Positions 23,414-31,938 of a stretch of DNA of 64,000 nucleotides are shown here, piece after piece. A program made the translations under genes and the position numbers. Each line of letters begins with the position of its first letter. The stretch's first letter is position 1. The notes below the pieces were generated by a model that was not told where the DNA came from, searched no databases, and saw only the letters and a program-made list of their open reading frames with translations. Source of the stretch: Skermanella rosea (lineage in GTDB: Bacteria; Pseudomonadota; Alphaproteobacteria; Azospirillales; Azospirillaceae); contig NZ_CP086111.1 in the NCBI RefSeq assembly GCF_016806835.2, positions 3,465,471-3,529,470 of the forward strand. Reading direction: 5' to 3'.

Positions 23414-25009
23414 ATGTCCAAGATCCGCCTTCGCCGTCATGGACCGGCCCGCCGTGGCTGGGCCAGGCGCGCCGGGTGGCTGGCGGGCGGGTGCCTGATG
23501 CTCGCGGGATGCATGTCGGACCCGGCGATAGCCCCCGTCGTGGTGGAGCCGAAGACGCCGACCACGAAGACGATCAGCAGCTTCACCAGCAGCCTGCAAT
23601 GCATGGACACCCTGCTGTGGCAGCACGGCAAGAGCGACATCTACATCATGACCTCGGGCATCCCCGACGCCACCGGCAAGGTCGCGGCGGGGACCAAGGA
23701 GATGCTGATCACCGCGATCTCCCGCATGTCGGCGCGCAGCAACGCGTTCCGCTTCGTGGACTTCGAACCCAACCCGAACAGCGACGTCACGGCCCTGTCC
23801 GCCCTGATCGGAGTCCAGCCCGACTTCGTGGTGCCCAGCTATTACATCCGGGGCGCCATCACCCAGTTGGACGAGAACGTGCTGAGCGAGTTGCAGGGCG
23901 GTTCCGTGTCCCTGCCCTTCCTGGACCTGGGAGCATCGCGCGACCGGATCGTCTCGGTCGTGTCGGTCGACCTCAATGTCGGCGAGGTGGTGACCCGCCA
24001 GATCCTGCCGGGCATGTCGGCCAGCAACTCGATCGCGGTGGTGCGGTCGGGCATCAGCGGCGATGCCGGGGGCCGGATCGACAAGGCCGGCTTCGCCTTC
24101 AACGTGGCCTTCAACAAGTCCGAAGGATTCCACCAGGCGGTCAGGACGCTGGTCGACCTGAGCGTGGTCGAGACGCTGGGCAAGCTGACCCGGGTTCCCT
24201 ATTGGCAGTGCCTGGGGCTGGACCAGACCAACCCGACCTTCCGGGCGCAGGCCCGCGAATGGTTCGATACCACCCCGCCCGACGAGCAGGTCCGCTTCGC
24301 CCAGCAGATCCTGTCCAGCGGCGGCTATTACGAAGGGCCGATCACCGGCATCTATGACATCGACACCAAGGAGGCGGCGGCGCGCTACCAGACCGACAAC
24401 GACCTGATCGCCACGGGCAGGATCGATTTCGACCTGTATTACTCGATGCTGGGCAAGCCCGGCGTGACCGCCCGCGCGCCCGGACGCACCGGCGCCATCG
24501 CCAATGCCGGAGGCCCCGGCATTCCGCTGATCCCGACCGATGCGAACGGCGAGCGCCGCCTGGACCTGTTCCTCAACACCGACCGCGGCCCGGTGCCCCA
24601 GTTCAAGCAGGGCGAGGCCCTGGTGGTGAAGGTGCAGGCGACCGCGGACGCGTTCCTCTATTGCTATTATCAGGACAGCGACGGAACCGTGGCGCGGGTC
24701 TTCCCGAACCGGTTCCAGCCCGACCCCTTCGTGACGGCGAACCAGCAGATCGAGATCCCGCCCGGCTACGAGAAGCCTTTCAATATCCGGCTGGACAGCG
24801 TCGGCGACAGCGAGGCTGTCGCGTGCTTCGCCTCGGCCCGCGAGGTCGGCCTGTCCCTGCCCGATGCGATGAAGATCGAGGACCTGAGGCCGATCCCCCA
24901 GGCGACCCTGCAAAGCGTCGGCCAAGCCTTCGACGGGATTCCCGCCGGGAACGTCCGGACCAAGCGCCTGAACCTGCGGGTCGTCCCGGCCAACGCCGTC
25001 GATTTCTGA
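23414..25009 (+). CDS. CsgG/HfaB-like lipoprotein with peptidoglycan-binding-like and DUF4384 domains
   Basis: It is a 531-residue exported lipoprotein; the lipobox LAGC places the acylated Cys at residue 33. Residues about 50-275 resemble CsgG, the outer-membrane curli secretion pore: IPDATGKVAAGTKEMLITAIS parallels the CsgG stretch with DETG followed by AMLVTAL, and YYIRGAITQLDEN and VSVVSVDLNVGEVVTRQIL fit the later strands. Residues about 290-345 look like a PG_binding_1 repeat (GYYEGPITGIYDIDTKEA), and residues about 385-470 like DUF4384 (ALVVKVQATADAFLYCYYQD). GGAAAGGAG precedes the ATG. It may export the nearby repeat proteins; this is inference from domain and position. Confidence 0.72.
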   Translation: MSKIRLRRHGPARRGWARRAGWLAGGCLMLAGCMSDPAIAPVVVEPKTPTTKTISSFTSSLQCMDTLLWQHGKSDIYIMTSGIPDATGKVAAGTKEMLITAISRMSARSNAFRFVDFEPNPNSDVTALSALIGVQPDFVVPSYYIRGAITQLDENVLSELQGGSVSLPFLDLGASRDRIVSVVSVDLNVGEVVTRQILPGMSASNSIAVVRSGISGDAGGRIDKAGFAFNVAFNKSEGFHQAVRTLVDLSVVETLGKLTRVPYWQCLGLDQTNPTFRAQAREWFDTTPPDEQVRFAQQILSSGGYYEGPITGIYDIDTKEAAARYQTDNDLIATGRIDFDLYYSMLGKPGVTARAPGRTGAIANAGGPGIPLIPTDANGERRLDLFLNTDRGPVPQFKQGEALVVKVQATADAFLYCYYQDSDGTVARVFPNRFQPDPFVTANQQIEIPPGYEKPFNIRLDSVGDSEAVACFASAREVGLSLPDAMKIEDLRPIPQATLQSVGQAFDGIPAGNVRTKRLNLRVVPANAVDF

Positions 25010-25021
25010 GCTGCGTCCGCC

Positions 25022-26098
25022 TTACGCCACCGCGAGGCTGGACGGCGAAGCCGGTTGCATCCCCGACCAGTGGGCGCGGCCGGACAGCGTATCCAGGACG
25101 GCATCGGCAAGCGCCAGGGCCGCCCGGGTTTCCGACCGGGCATCGACGCCGAAAAGGTTGATCAGCCCCGGGATGCCGTGCTCCGCCGGTCCCTGGATCC
25201 GGAAATCGGAAGACTGGGGTTCATCCGTACCCGGCTCGTCGCCGCGGCCCGCCACGTCCCTCGGCTCCGACAGGACGTCCATCCAGCTTTCGCCCTGGAA
25301 GCCGGAGAAGAAGAGCGCCGCCGACTTGGGACCGCGGCAGCCCGGCACCACGAGCCGGTCGAATGGCGCCGTCCCCTCCAGCTTGTACCGTTTCGATCCC
25401 GGTCCGGACAGCTCGGGCGGTACATGGTTCCGCATGCCGTCGACCCGCGCGGCGATCTGGACCGCCTCGTAATCCTCCGTCGCGTTGACCAGGCTGTCGC
25501 AGCGAACCGTCTCCAGCTCGCCCGGCATCCCGCCGAGATCCACCTCGAATCCGCGCCGCATGGGGTAGGCCGCGACCAGCCTGCAATCCTCGGTGACGAA
25601 GGCGCCGGCGTTCTCCGCCTCGATCCGCAGGGCTAGGCGAAGAGAGTCGCCATCGACGATGCCGGCGTCGGGAGCGAACAGTCCGCCGACGCATCGCAGC
25701 CCCCGCTCGTGGGCGGCAACGTCGGCCACCGACAGCAGCTCGACCGAGGGATCACGCTGTTTCAGCCCTTCGAGCAGGGCCATCTCGGCATCGTCGCGGG
25801 CGATCATGAGCTGTCCCGTTCGCCTGAACGGGATCTCCTGGCGGGCACAGTAGGATTCCAGCGCCCTCGCGCCCAGGACGGAAAAGCCGGCGCGAAGGGT
25901 CCGGGGCCGGTCCACCACAGAGGCCTCGACCGGCTCCGGCCAACCGCTGGCGGACAGGGCGTGTCCCCCGTCATCCTGCTGGCGATCGCGCCGGGCGATC
26001 AGCATCACCTCCCGCCCGTCCAGAGCAAGACGCCGTGCGACGGCGGCACCCAAGGTTCCGCTCCCGATCACGACACATTCTATCCTGTCAGCCGACAT
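25022..26098 (-). CDS. Divergent FAD-dependent oxidoreductase (DAO / L-2-hydroxyglutarate dehydrogenase-like)
   Basis: The 358-residue protein has a Rossmann start (VVIGSGTLGAAVARRLALDG) and a mid-part with AGIVDGDSLRLALRIEAENAGA typical of the DAO family. However, the acidic residue expected at the end of the second strand is missing (VMLIARRDRQ), the Asn-Ser-x-x-x-His-Gly segment that follows in LhgO-type enzymes is replaced by a Gly/Asp-rich stretch, and the C-terminal FAD motif is altered to LFGVDARSETRAALA. It may bind FAD poorly or have a new role. It is convergent with the lipoprotein gene (12 bp between stops) and has no operon partner. Confidence 0.65.
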   Translation of the reverse strand: MSADRIECVVIGSGTLGAAVARRLALDGREVMLIARRDRQQDDGGHALSASGWPEPVEASVVDRPRTLRAGFSVLGARALESYCARQEIPFRRTGQLMIARDDAEMALLEGLKQRDPSVELLSVADVAAHERGLRCVGGLFAPDAGIVDGDSLRLALRIEAENAGAFVTEDCRLVAAYPMRRGFEVDLGGMPGELETVRCDSLVNATEDYEAVQIAARVDGMRNHVPPELSGPGSKRYKLEGTAPFDRLVVPGCRGPKSAALFFSGFQGESWMDVLSEPRDVAGRGDEPGTDEPQSSDFRIQGPAEHGIPGLINLFGVDARSETRAALALADAVLDTLSGRAHWSGMQPASPSSLAVA

Positions 26099-26545
26099 AA
26101 AAAATCCCTCGCCTTGAGTAACCCTGGTCTATGACGAAAGACGCTGCCAGCGCGGATGCTGCGCAGAAATCGTCGGCAAGTCCTCTTCGCTTCTCGAAAT
26201 CTACGTCTCTGACGCCCAGGATGAATGTGACGGCTCCGGATAATAAATTTAAGTCGCCTTTTGTTCATAGAACGATATGGCATCAAAGTATTTGGTGCGG
26301 GCATTCTGTACCTTCGTTCGGCTGATACCGGCTTCGCGGTTCGGTCGACCGTCGGATGCCGGCACGGGATGGCCGGAACAAGATGGCCGGAACAAGATGG
26401 AACGTGGCGTGTTTCGCTCCTCGCCGTCGGAACCGGGTTTTGCGGTGCCGGAGGCATCCAAAGCCGTGGCGGAAGCCATTTAGGAACCAGGGACGGTACA
26501 GGCGGTTGCTCCCATTCCGCCTGGTGCGGATCATCAGAACGGAGC
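26099..26545. other. Intergenic region between divergent genes, no gene seen
   Basis: This 447-bp stretch separates the divergent oxidoreductase and inositol-phosphate synthase genes and must hold both promoters. The half near the oxidoreductase is relatively AT-rich (around 26230-26290). Short open frames here have no family features. A 14-bp tandem repeat lies at 26368-26400. Confidence 0.6.
26368..26400. repeat. 14-bp tandem repeat GATGGCCGGAACAA
   Basis: Two exact copies of GATGGCCGGAACAA and a further GATGG follow one another, with a degenerate copy (GATGCCGGCACGG) just before at about 26354. It lies about 150 bp upstream of the inositol-phosphate synthase start. Confidence 0.8.
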
Positions 26546-27631
26546 ATGCTCGTGAACGGAAAAAAGGTTCGCCTCGCGATCGTCGGCGTCGGCAATTGTG
26601 CGTCATCGCTTGTGCAGGGCCTGGAATACTACAGGAACGCCGCCGATGACGATCAGGTACCCGGCCTGATGCATGTCACGCTGGGCGGCTACCATATCCG
26701 TGACATCGAGGTGGTCGCCGCCTTCGACGTGTCCGACGCCAAGGTCGGGCGGGACCTGGCCGAAGCGATCCATGCCCAGCCGAACAATACCGTCCGCTTC
26801 GCCGAGGTGCCCAGATCCGGCGTGACGGTCGAGCGCGGGCCGACCCTGGACGGTCTCGGCAAGTACCTGGGCCAGGTCGTAACGGAGTCGGATCGCCCCG
26901 TCGCCGACGTCGCGGAGGTGCTGCGCCGGAGCGGCGCCGAGATCCTGGTATCCTACCTGCCGGTCGGTTCGGAACGGGCTACGGAGTTCTACGCCGAGCA
27001 GGCGTTGGAGGCCGGTTGCGCGCTGGTCAACTGCATCCCGTCCTTCATCGCGTCGCGCGACTCCTGGCGCCGTCGGTTCGAAGAGAAGCGGCTGCCGATC
27101 ATCGGCGACGATATCAAGTCCCAGGTCGGCGCCACCATCGTGCATCGCGTGCTGACCAACCTGTTCCGCGAGCGCGGCGTCCGCCTGGACCGCACCTATC
27201 AGCTCAATTTCGGCGGCAATGCCGATTTCGAGAACATGCTGGAGCGCGAGAGGCTGGAATCCAAGAAGATCTCCAAGACCAACGCGGTGACGAGCCAGCT
27301 CGACGTGCCCCTGTCCAACGAGAACGCCCATGTCGGCCCGAGCGACTATGTGCCGTGGCTGGCCGATCGCAAATGGTGCTACATCCGGATGGAGGGCACG
27401 ACCTTCGGCAACGTCCCGCTGAACTGCGAACTGAAGCTGGAAGTCTGGGACTCGCCCAATTCGGCCGGCGTGGTGATCGACGCCGTGCGCTGCGCCAAGC
27501 TGGCGCTGGACCGCGGCATCGGGGGCGCTCTGATCGGGCCGAGCAGCTACTTCATGAAGACGCCGCCGCAGCAGTTCACCGACGCCGAGGCCCGCGCCCG
27601 CACCCTGCGCTTCATCGACGGCGAAGCCTGA
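26546..27631 (+). CDS. ino1: Inositol-1-phosphate synthase (actinobacterial-type Ino1)
   Basis: It converts D-glucose 6-phosphate to 1L-myo-inositol 1-phosphate with NAD+. The 361-residue length fits the short prokaryotic form. Motifs are [19 protein letters not shown] for NAD binding, [39 protein letters not shown] with catalytic Lys residues, [13 protein letters not shown] and [13 protein letters not shown] 26546 is chosen by alignment of the N-terminus; GGAG lies close before it. It starts a four-gene unit with a phosphatase 6 bp downstream, a methyltransferase and a glycosidase-like protein, suggesting synthesis of an inositol derivative. Confidence 0.93.
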   Translation: MLVNGKKVRLAIVGVGNCASSLVQGLEYYRNAADDDQVPGLMHVTLGGYHIRDIEVVAAFDVSDAKVGRDLAEAIHAQPNNTVRFAEVPRSGVTVERGPTLDGLGKYLGQVVTESDRPVADVAEVLRRSGAEILVSYLPVGSERATEFYAEQALEAGCALVNCIPSFIASRDSWRRRFEEKRLPIIGDDIKSQVGATIVHRVLTNLFRERGVRLDRTYQLNFGGNADFENMLERERLESKKISKTNAVTSQLDVPLSNENAHVGPSDYVPWLADRKWCYIRMEGTTFGNVPLNCELKLEVWDSPNSAGVVIDAVRCAKLALDRGIGGALIGPSSYFMKTPPQQFTDAEARARTLRFIDGEA

Positions 27632-27637
27632 CGGAAC

Positions 27638-28243
27638 GTGACACCGGGCATCCTGACCATCCATCTCGTGCGGCACGGCGAACATGACCTCTCCCCGGGT
27701 CTGCTCGCCGGCCGCACGCCGGGCGTGACCCTGTCGGAACGCGGGGTCGACCAGGCCCGGCGCACGGCGGAGCGGCTGGCCCGGACCGGCGGCATCGCCG
27801 CCGTCCATGCCAGCCCGCTGGAGCGCACCGCCCGGACGGCCGGCATCGTCGCCGACCGGCTCGGCCTTCCGGTCGAAATCACCGACGCCCTGGCCGAGAT
27901 AGATTTCGGCGGTTGGACCGGCCGCCCCTTCACCGACCTGGACGAGCGGGAAGACTGGCGCCGCTGGAACCATTTCCGAAGCGGAACGCGCCCGCCTGGC
28001 GGCGAGACCATGGCGGAAGTCCAGGGGCGGGCCCTGGGCTTCATCGACGAGCTGATCCGCGGCGGTCCGCAGGGTTCCGCCGTGCTGGTCAGCCATTGCG
28101 ACGTGATCCGGGCCGTCCTGGCCCATTATCTCGGCATGCCGCAGGACCTGCTCCTACGGCTGGAGGTGGCACCTGCCTCCGTCAGCACCGTCGAGATCGG
28201 CCCCTGGGGGCCCCGCATCCTGCGGATCAACGAGGAACCATGA
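27638..28243 (+). CDS. Histidine phosphatase (phosphoglycerate mutase-like) family protein
   Basis: It is a 201-residue cytoplasmic enzyme with the family motif IHLVRHGEHD at the N-terminus (phospho-accepting His), ASPLERTARTAGIVA, the acidic ALAEIDFGGWTG and the second catalytic His in VLVSHCDVIRAV. The start is GTG at 27638, six bases after the ino1 stop. Because it follows inositol-phosphate synthase, it may dephosphorylate inositol phosphate or a later sugar phosphate; a CobC-like role is unlikely since no cobalamin genes are present. The substrate is inferred from neighbours only. Confidence 0.9.
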   Translation: MTPGILTIHLVRHGEHDLSPGLLAGRTPGVTLSERGVDQARRTAERLARTGGIAAVHASPLERTARTAGIVADRLGLPVEITDALAEIDFGGWTGRPFTDLDEREDWRRWNHFRSGTRPPGGETMAEVQGRALGFIDELIRGGPQGSAVLVSHCDVIRAVLAHYLGMPQDLLLRLEVAPASVSTVEIGPWGPRILRINEEP

Positions 28244-28998
28244 TGAGCGAGCAGGACGAAATCCGGCGCCGGATCGATGATCTGGGGCAGTGGTTTCACA
28301 ATATCGAACTGAAAGGCGTGCGAACCGCGCCGAACCATTTCCTGGGCGATTATCCCAACGTCAAATGGCAGCGCTTCGCCCACGCGGTGCCGGAAGACCT
28401 GCGCGGCATGACCGTGCTGGATATCGGCTGCAACGGCGGCTTCTACTCGATCGAGATGAAGCGCCGCGGCGCGGACCGGGTGGTCGCCATCGACTCCGAG
28501 CCGATGTATCTGGGGCAAGCCCGTTATGCTGCCGAAATGAGCGGTGCCGAGATCGAGTTCCGCGAGATGTCGGTCTATGACCTGGGCCGGCTCGGCGAAC
28601 GATTCGACCTCGTTATATTCATGGGCGTGCTCTATCACCTGCGGCATCCGCTGCTGGCGCTGGACCTGATCCACGAGCATGCGGCGCGCGACCTGCTGCT
28701 GTTCCAGTCCATGATGCGCGGCAGCCAGGAGGTCGAGCCCCTGGAGGAGAACTACTCCATCACGGAGACCGGCATCTTCGACAAGCCGGGCTACCCGAAG
28801 ATGCATTTCGTCGAGCGTCGCTATTCCAACGACGACAGCAACTGGTGGATCCCGAACCGGGCCTGCGTCGAGGCCATGCTGCGCGACAGCGGTTTCGAGA
28901 TCGAGCAGCGGGCGGAAGAGGAAGTCTATCTCTGCCGCCGAACCGAGCGCCGGGCGCCCGGCTTGGCCGCCGTTTATCCAGCGAGGGGACAGGCATGA
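28240..28998 (+). CDS. SAM-dependent methyltransferase, CmoB-like (Rta_06860-type)
   Basis: It is a 252-residue class I methyltransferase. SAM motif I is VLDIGCNGGFYSIEM, followed by VVAIDSEPMYLGQA and FDLVIFMGVLYHLRHPLLAL, the latter much like CmoB/DUF1698 proteins. The N-terminal QWFHNIELKGVRT resembles the carboxy-SAM methyltransferase group. From memory, a family defined as TIGR04290 (Rta_06860) occurs in clusters with inositol-phosphate synthase and glycosidase-like genes, which fits here. The phosphatase stop lies inside its ATGATG start. It probably methylates a small sugar or cyclitol rather than tRNA; that is inference. Confidence 0.86.
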   Translation: MMSEQDEIRRRIDDLGQWFHNIELKGVRTAPNHFLGDYPNVKWQRFAHAVPEDLRGMTVLDIGCNGGFYSIEMKRRGADRVVAIDSEPMYLGQARYAAEMSGAEIEFREMSVYDLGRLGERFDLVIFMGVLYHLRHPLLALDLIHEHAARDLLLFQSMMRGSQEVEPLEENYSITETGIFDKPGYPKMHFVERRYSNDDSNWWIPNRACVEAMLRDSGFEIEQRAEEEVYLCRRTERRAPGLAAVYPARGQA

Positions 28999-29882
28999 TC
29001 GAAGCGGCGATGATCTGGAACGAGCCCAACAACAAATCCCACTGGGACCCGGAGCTCGACCCGGACTGGGTCGCCTTCGGCCGGATGACCTCGCTGGCGG
29101 GCCAGGCGATCAGGGCCGAGGCTCCGAACCTGCTGCGCGTGCTGGGCGGCATCTCGCCGATCGACCCGGTGTTCATCTCCAAGCTCCGGTCGCGCGGCGT
29201 GCTCGACCATGTGGACGTGGTGGCGGTCCATGGGTTCCCGCTGGATTGGAACCTGTGGCCCATCCACGAGTGGCCCGAGCGGCTGAAGGAGATCCAGGCG
29301 GTCACCGACCTGCCGGTCTGGGTCAGCGAGGTCGGGGTTTCCACCTTCGGCGCGGAGGAGGTCCAGGAGTTCGGGCTTCAGCGCACCGCCGACCTGCTGA
29401 TCGGCCGGGTGCCGCGCATCCACTGGTACAGCCTGTACGACCTGCCGCGCTCGTGGGAAGCGACGACCCGGCATCGGGAGGCGGAGGGGTCGTCCTATTA
29501 CCGGCACTTCTACATGGGCCTGCTGCGCGAGGACGGCTCGCCGAAGCTGGCGATGAGCCACTTCAACCGATACACGCCCGACATGGGCATCTGCCAGTGG
29601 TTCCATTACGAGGACCATCGGCTGGACGATGCCGTGCGCTGGTTGCGCGACCTGGGCGTGCGGCACCTGCGCACGGGCCTGAGCTGGGCCGACAGCTTCC
29701 GGCCGAACGCCCTGGACTGGTTCGACCGCCAGATGAAGGCGCTGGAGGAGTTCGACGTGACGGTGACCTTCTGCTTTACGCCGGAACATCGCGGGCTGGC
29801 CCCCCACCACACCAGCCCGCCCCAGGTGCCGGAGGAGTTCGCGGAGTTCTGCGCCACGATGGTGCGGCGCTACGCGGCCTGA
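28995..29882 (+). CDS. Clan-A glycoside hydrolase-like TIM-barrel protein
   Basis: It is a 295-residue protein without a signal peptide. It starts MIEAAMIWNEPNNKSHW, where the Glu in WNEPN matches the acid/base Glu of clan-A glycosidases such as GH39, and has LPVWVSEVGVSTFG, where the Glu matches the nucleophile. The N-terminus starts unusually close to the WNEPN strand, so the first three strands of a normal barrel are missing; the C-terminal third (GICQWFHYEDHRLDDAVRWL) may complete the fold by permutation. Its ATG overlaps the methyltransferase stop. It is the last gene of the ino1 unit. A glycosyl transfer or hydrolysis step is likely but the substrate is unknown. Confidence 0.72.
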   Translation: MIEAAMIWNEPNNKSHWDPELDPDWVAFGRMTSLAGQAIRAEAPNLLRVLGGISPIDPVFISKLRSRGVLDHVDVVAVHGFPLDWNLWPIHEWPERLKEIQAVTDLPVWVSEVGVSTFGAEEVQEFGLQRTADLLIGRVPRIHWYSLYDLPRSWEATTRHREAEGSSYYRHFYMGLLREDGSPKLAMSHFNRYTPDMGICQWFHYEDHRLDDAVRWLRDLGVRHLRTGLSWADSFRPNALDWFDRQMKALEEFDVTVTFCFTPEHRGLAPHHTSPPQVPEEFAEFCATMVRRYAA

Positions 29883-30079
29883 CCTGGCCCGGCCGTATCG
29901 GCCTAAGCGAAGCGGCGATCGGCGAGCCGGCATGGAGCGCCCGGTCGCCGCTTCGGAATGCCTCGACAGCTGAGGTCGAACTGCGTGCTGCAGGTTTGGC
30001 CACGGATGGACGCAGATGGGCTCGGATATCTGATCGCAAGATGGAGGCGTAAGGCGAAGCGGTTCTATACCTCGCAGCC

Positions 30080-31747
30080 TCAATGCTCGGCATCGGCGCC
30101 GGGCGGCCAGCCCATGCGGGGGGTGCCGCGGGCCAGCAGGTGAGAGACCCGGGGGTCGGCGGAGCCCCGGTGGAAGGCGCGGACGCGGTCCAGCGTGTCC
30201 CGATCGGCCATGGTGGTGCGGCGCTGGTGGCGCAGGTCGTCCAGCCAGGAGCGGAGCAGGAATGCTTCGATCCAGCGCGTAGGGTTGGCGGCGTCCTGAT
30301 AGAGGGTCCAGCGCACGGCCCCGTCGCGGCGCCGCAGCCGGCGCAGGCTTCGCATCGCGGCGGCGAAATCCCTGGCGTCGGCGGGATCGACCTCATACTC
30401 GACCGTCACCGCGACGGAGCCCGGCCCGGCGTCCAGGCCGGGCGCAAGGGTCGGGCGCGGCAGCGCCGTGATCGGCGACATGTCGGGCGCGATGTTGGCC
30501 GGCAGGCGGAAGCGGAGCCCCAGGATCAGGCTGAGCGCCAGGGCCAGGCCGGCGGCGGTGAGCGCCTGTCCCGTGCCGATCGCCTCGGCGGCGTGGCCCC
30601 AGCCCCAGCTTCCCAGCGCCAAGCCGCCGAACAGCGACATCTGATAGATCGACAGCACCCGCGCCTTGACCCAGTTGGCGGCGGAGAGTTGCACCATGAC
30701 GTTGAAGCTGGAGAGCGTCATCATCCAGGCCGCCCCGCCCAGCACCAGCGCCGGGATCACCGCGTAGAGGCTGGGGAACAGGCCCAGCACGAGCATGGTG
30801 ACGGCAAACGAGGCCGAGCCGATCGCGACCAGCATCTGGCCGCTGGTGCGCCGGCGGAGAACGCCGATGTTCAGGGCCCCGATGATGGCGCCCACGCCCA
30901 GGCTGCCCAGCAGGACTCCGTAGGTGAAGGGACCGCCGCCCAGGTCCTCGCGCGCGACCAGGGGCAGCAGCGCCCAGGCCGCACCGGCCGCTGCCGTGAA
31001 GACGAAGCAGCGCAGCATCACCGTCAACACGGTGGGCGAGCCCCCTACATAGCGCAGTCCGCTGGCCATCGCGGGCAGCAGGCTCTCGCGCGGCAGCTCG
31101 TCCGCCGGCCGCTTCGGCCGCCACGCCAGCAGCACGCCGATGATGAAGATGTTGGAGACCGCGTTGAGGATGAATGACGCCTGGACGCCCAGCGTCGCCA
31201 CCACCAGCCCGCCGATCGCCGGCCCGACCGACCGGGCGATGTTGAAGCCGATGCTGTTCAGCGCCACGGCGGCCGGCAGCTCCGACCGGGGCACGAGGTC
31301 GCCGACCGAGGCTTGGTAGGCCGGCTGGCGGAGCGCCGACCCGGTGTCCATCACGAACACCAGCGCCAGCAGCAGCCACGGCGTCACGGCCCCCGTCCCC
31401 TCCAGCACGGCGATCAGGGTGGCTCCCGACAGCACGATGATCTGGCCGGTCATGAACACCAGCCGCCGGTCCCACAGGTCGGCCAGCGCGCCGCCGAACA
31501 GGGAGAACATCAGTACCGGCAGCGCCGTCGCGGACTGGACCAGTGCCACCATGGCGGCACTGTCGGCGATAGAGGTCATCAGCCAGGCGGCGCCGACCGA
31601 CTGGATCCACACGCCGAAATTGGACATCAGGGTGGCGAGCCAGATCGCCCTGAACATCGGGTAGCGGAACGGTGCCAGCGCCGAGGGCAGCTTCGGCATG
31701 CTCACGGCAGCGGCGGTCGTCTTGATGTCTTCTTCTCGTGCCGGCAT
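30080..31747 (-). CDS. MFS exporter with C-terminal monooxygenase-like domain (MFS_3 type)
   Basis: It is a 555-residue inner-membrane protein. Residues about 20-420 hold twelve hydrophobic segments of the MFS_3/enterobactin-exporter-like group (YPMFRAIWLATLMSNFGVWI, GGALADLWDRRLVFMTGQ). Residues about 445-530 form a soluble ferredoxin-like domain similar to antibiotic-biosynthesis monooxygenase or NIPSNAP folds (VAVTVEYEVDPADARDF to WIEAFLLRSWLDDLRHQ). This combination is usual for PF05977. The substrate is unknown; siderophore or drug export is common in relatives. The gene stands alone and is convergent with the glycosidase-like gene. Confidence 0.88.
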   Translation of the reverse strand: MPAREEDIKTTAAAVSMPKLPSALAPFRYPMFRAIWLATLMSNFGVWIQSVGAAWLMTSIADSAAMVALVQSATALPVLMFSLFGGALADLWDRRLVFMTGQIIVLSGATLIAVLEGTGAVTPWLLLALVFVMDTGSALRQPAYQASVGDLVPRSELPAAVALNSIGFNIARSVGPAIGGLVVATLGVQASFILNAVSNIFIIGVLLAWRPKRPADELPRESLLPAMASGLRYVGGSPTVLTVMLRCFVFTAAAGAAWALLPLVAREDLGGGPFTYGVLLGSLGVGAIIGALNIGVLRRRTSGQMLVAIGSASFAVTMLVLGLFPSLYAVIPALVLGGAAWMMTLSSFNVMVQLSAANWVKARVLSIYQMSLFGGLALGSWGWGHAAEAIGTGQALTAAGLALALSLILGLRFRLPANIAPDMSPITALPRPTLAPGLDAGPGSVAVTVEYEVDPADARDFAAAMRSLRRLRRRDGAVRWTLYQDAANPTRWIEAFLLRSWLDDLRHQRRTTMADRDTLDRVRAFHRGSADPRVSHLLARGTPRMGWPPGADAEH

Positions 31748-31938
31748 GAATCAGCGGATTTGGGGTGTGGCGGAAGGTGGAAACGGCATCCGGTTCAACA
31801 CGTCAGCACGCCAACCGGCCCATGGGAGAGCGAGGGCGGGGCGAAACAAAAGGTATATGACCGTCGGCGGTATTCCGCTTTACGTACCGGTCATACCGGT
31901 CTACTCTCCCCCCGTCTCAACGCACTCGGTTGGCAATC

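Noticed and set aside
26131-26325. Short open frame upstream of ino1
   Set aside because: No ribosome site, no family, and it occupies the likely promoter region.
28240-28998. tRNA wobble methyltransferase CmoB
   Set aside because: Similarity is real, but length, missing CmoA partner and the ino1 context favour a small-molecule enzyme.
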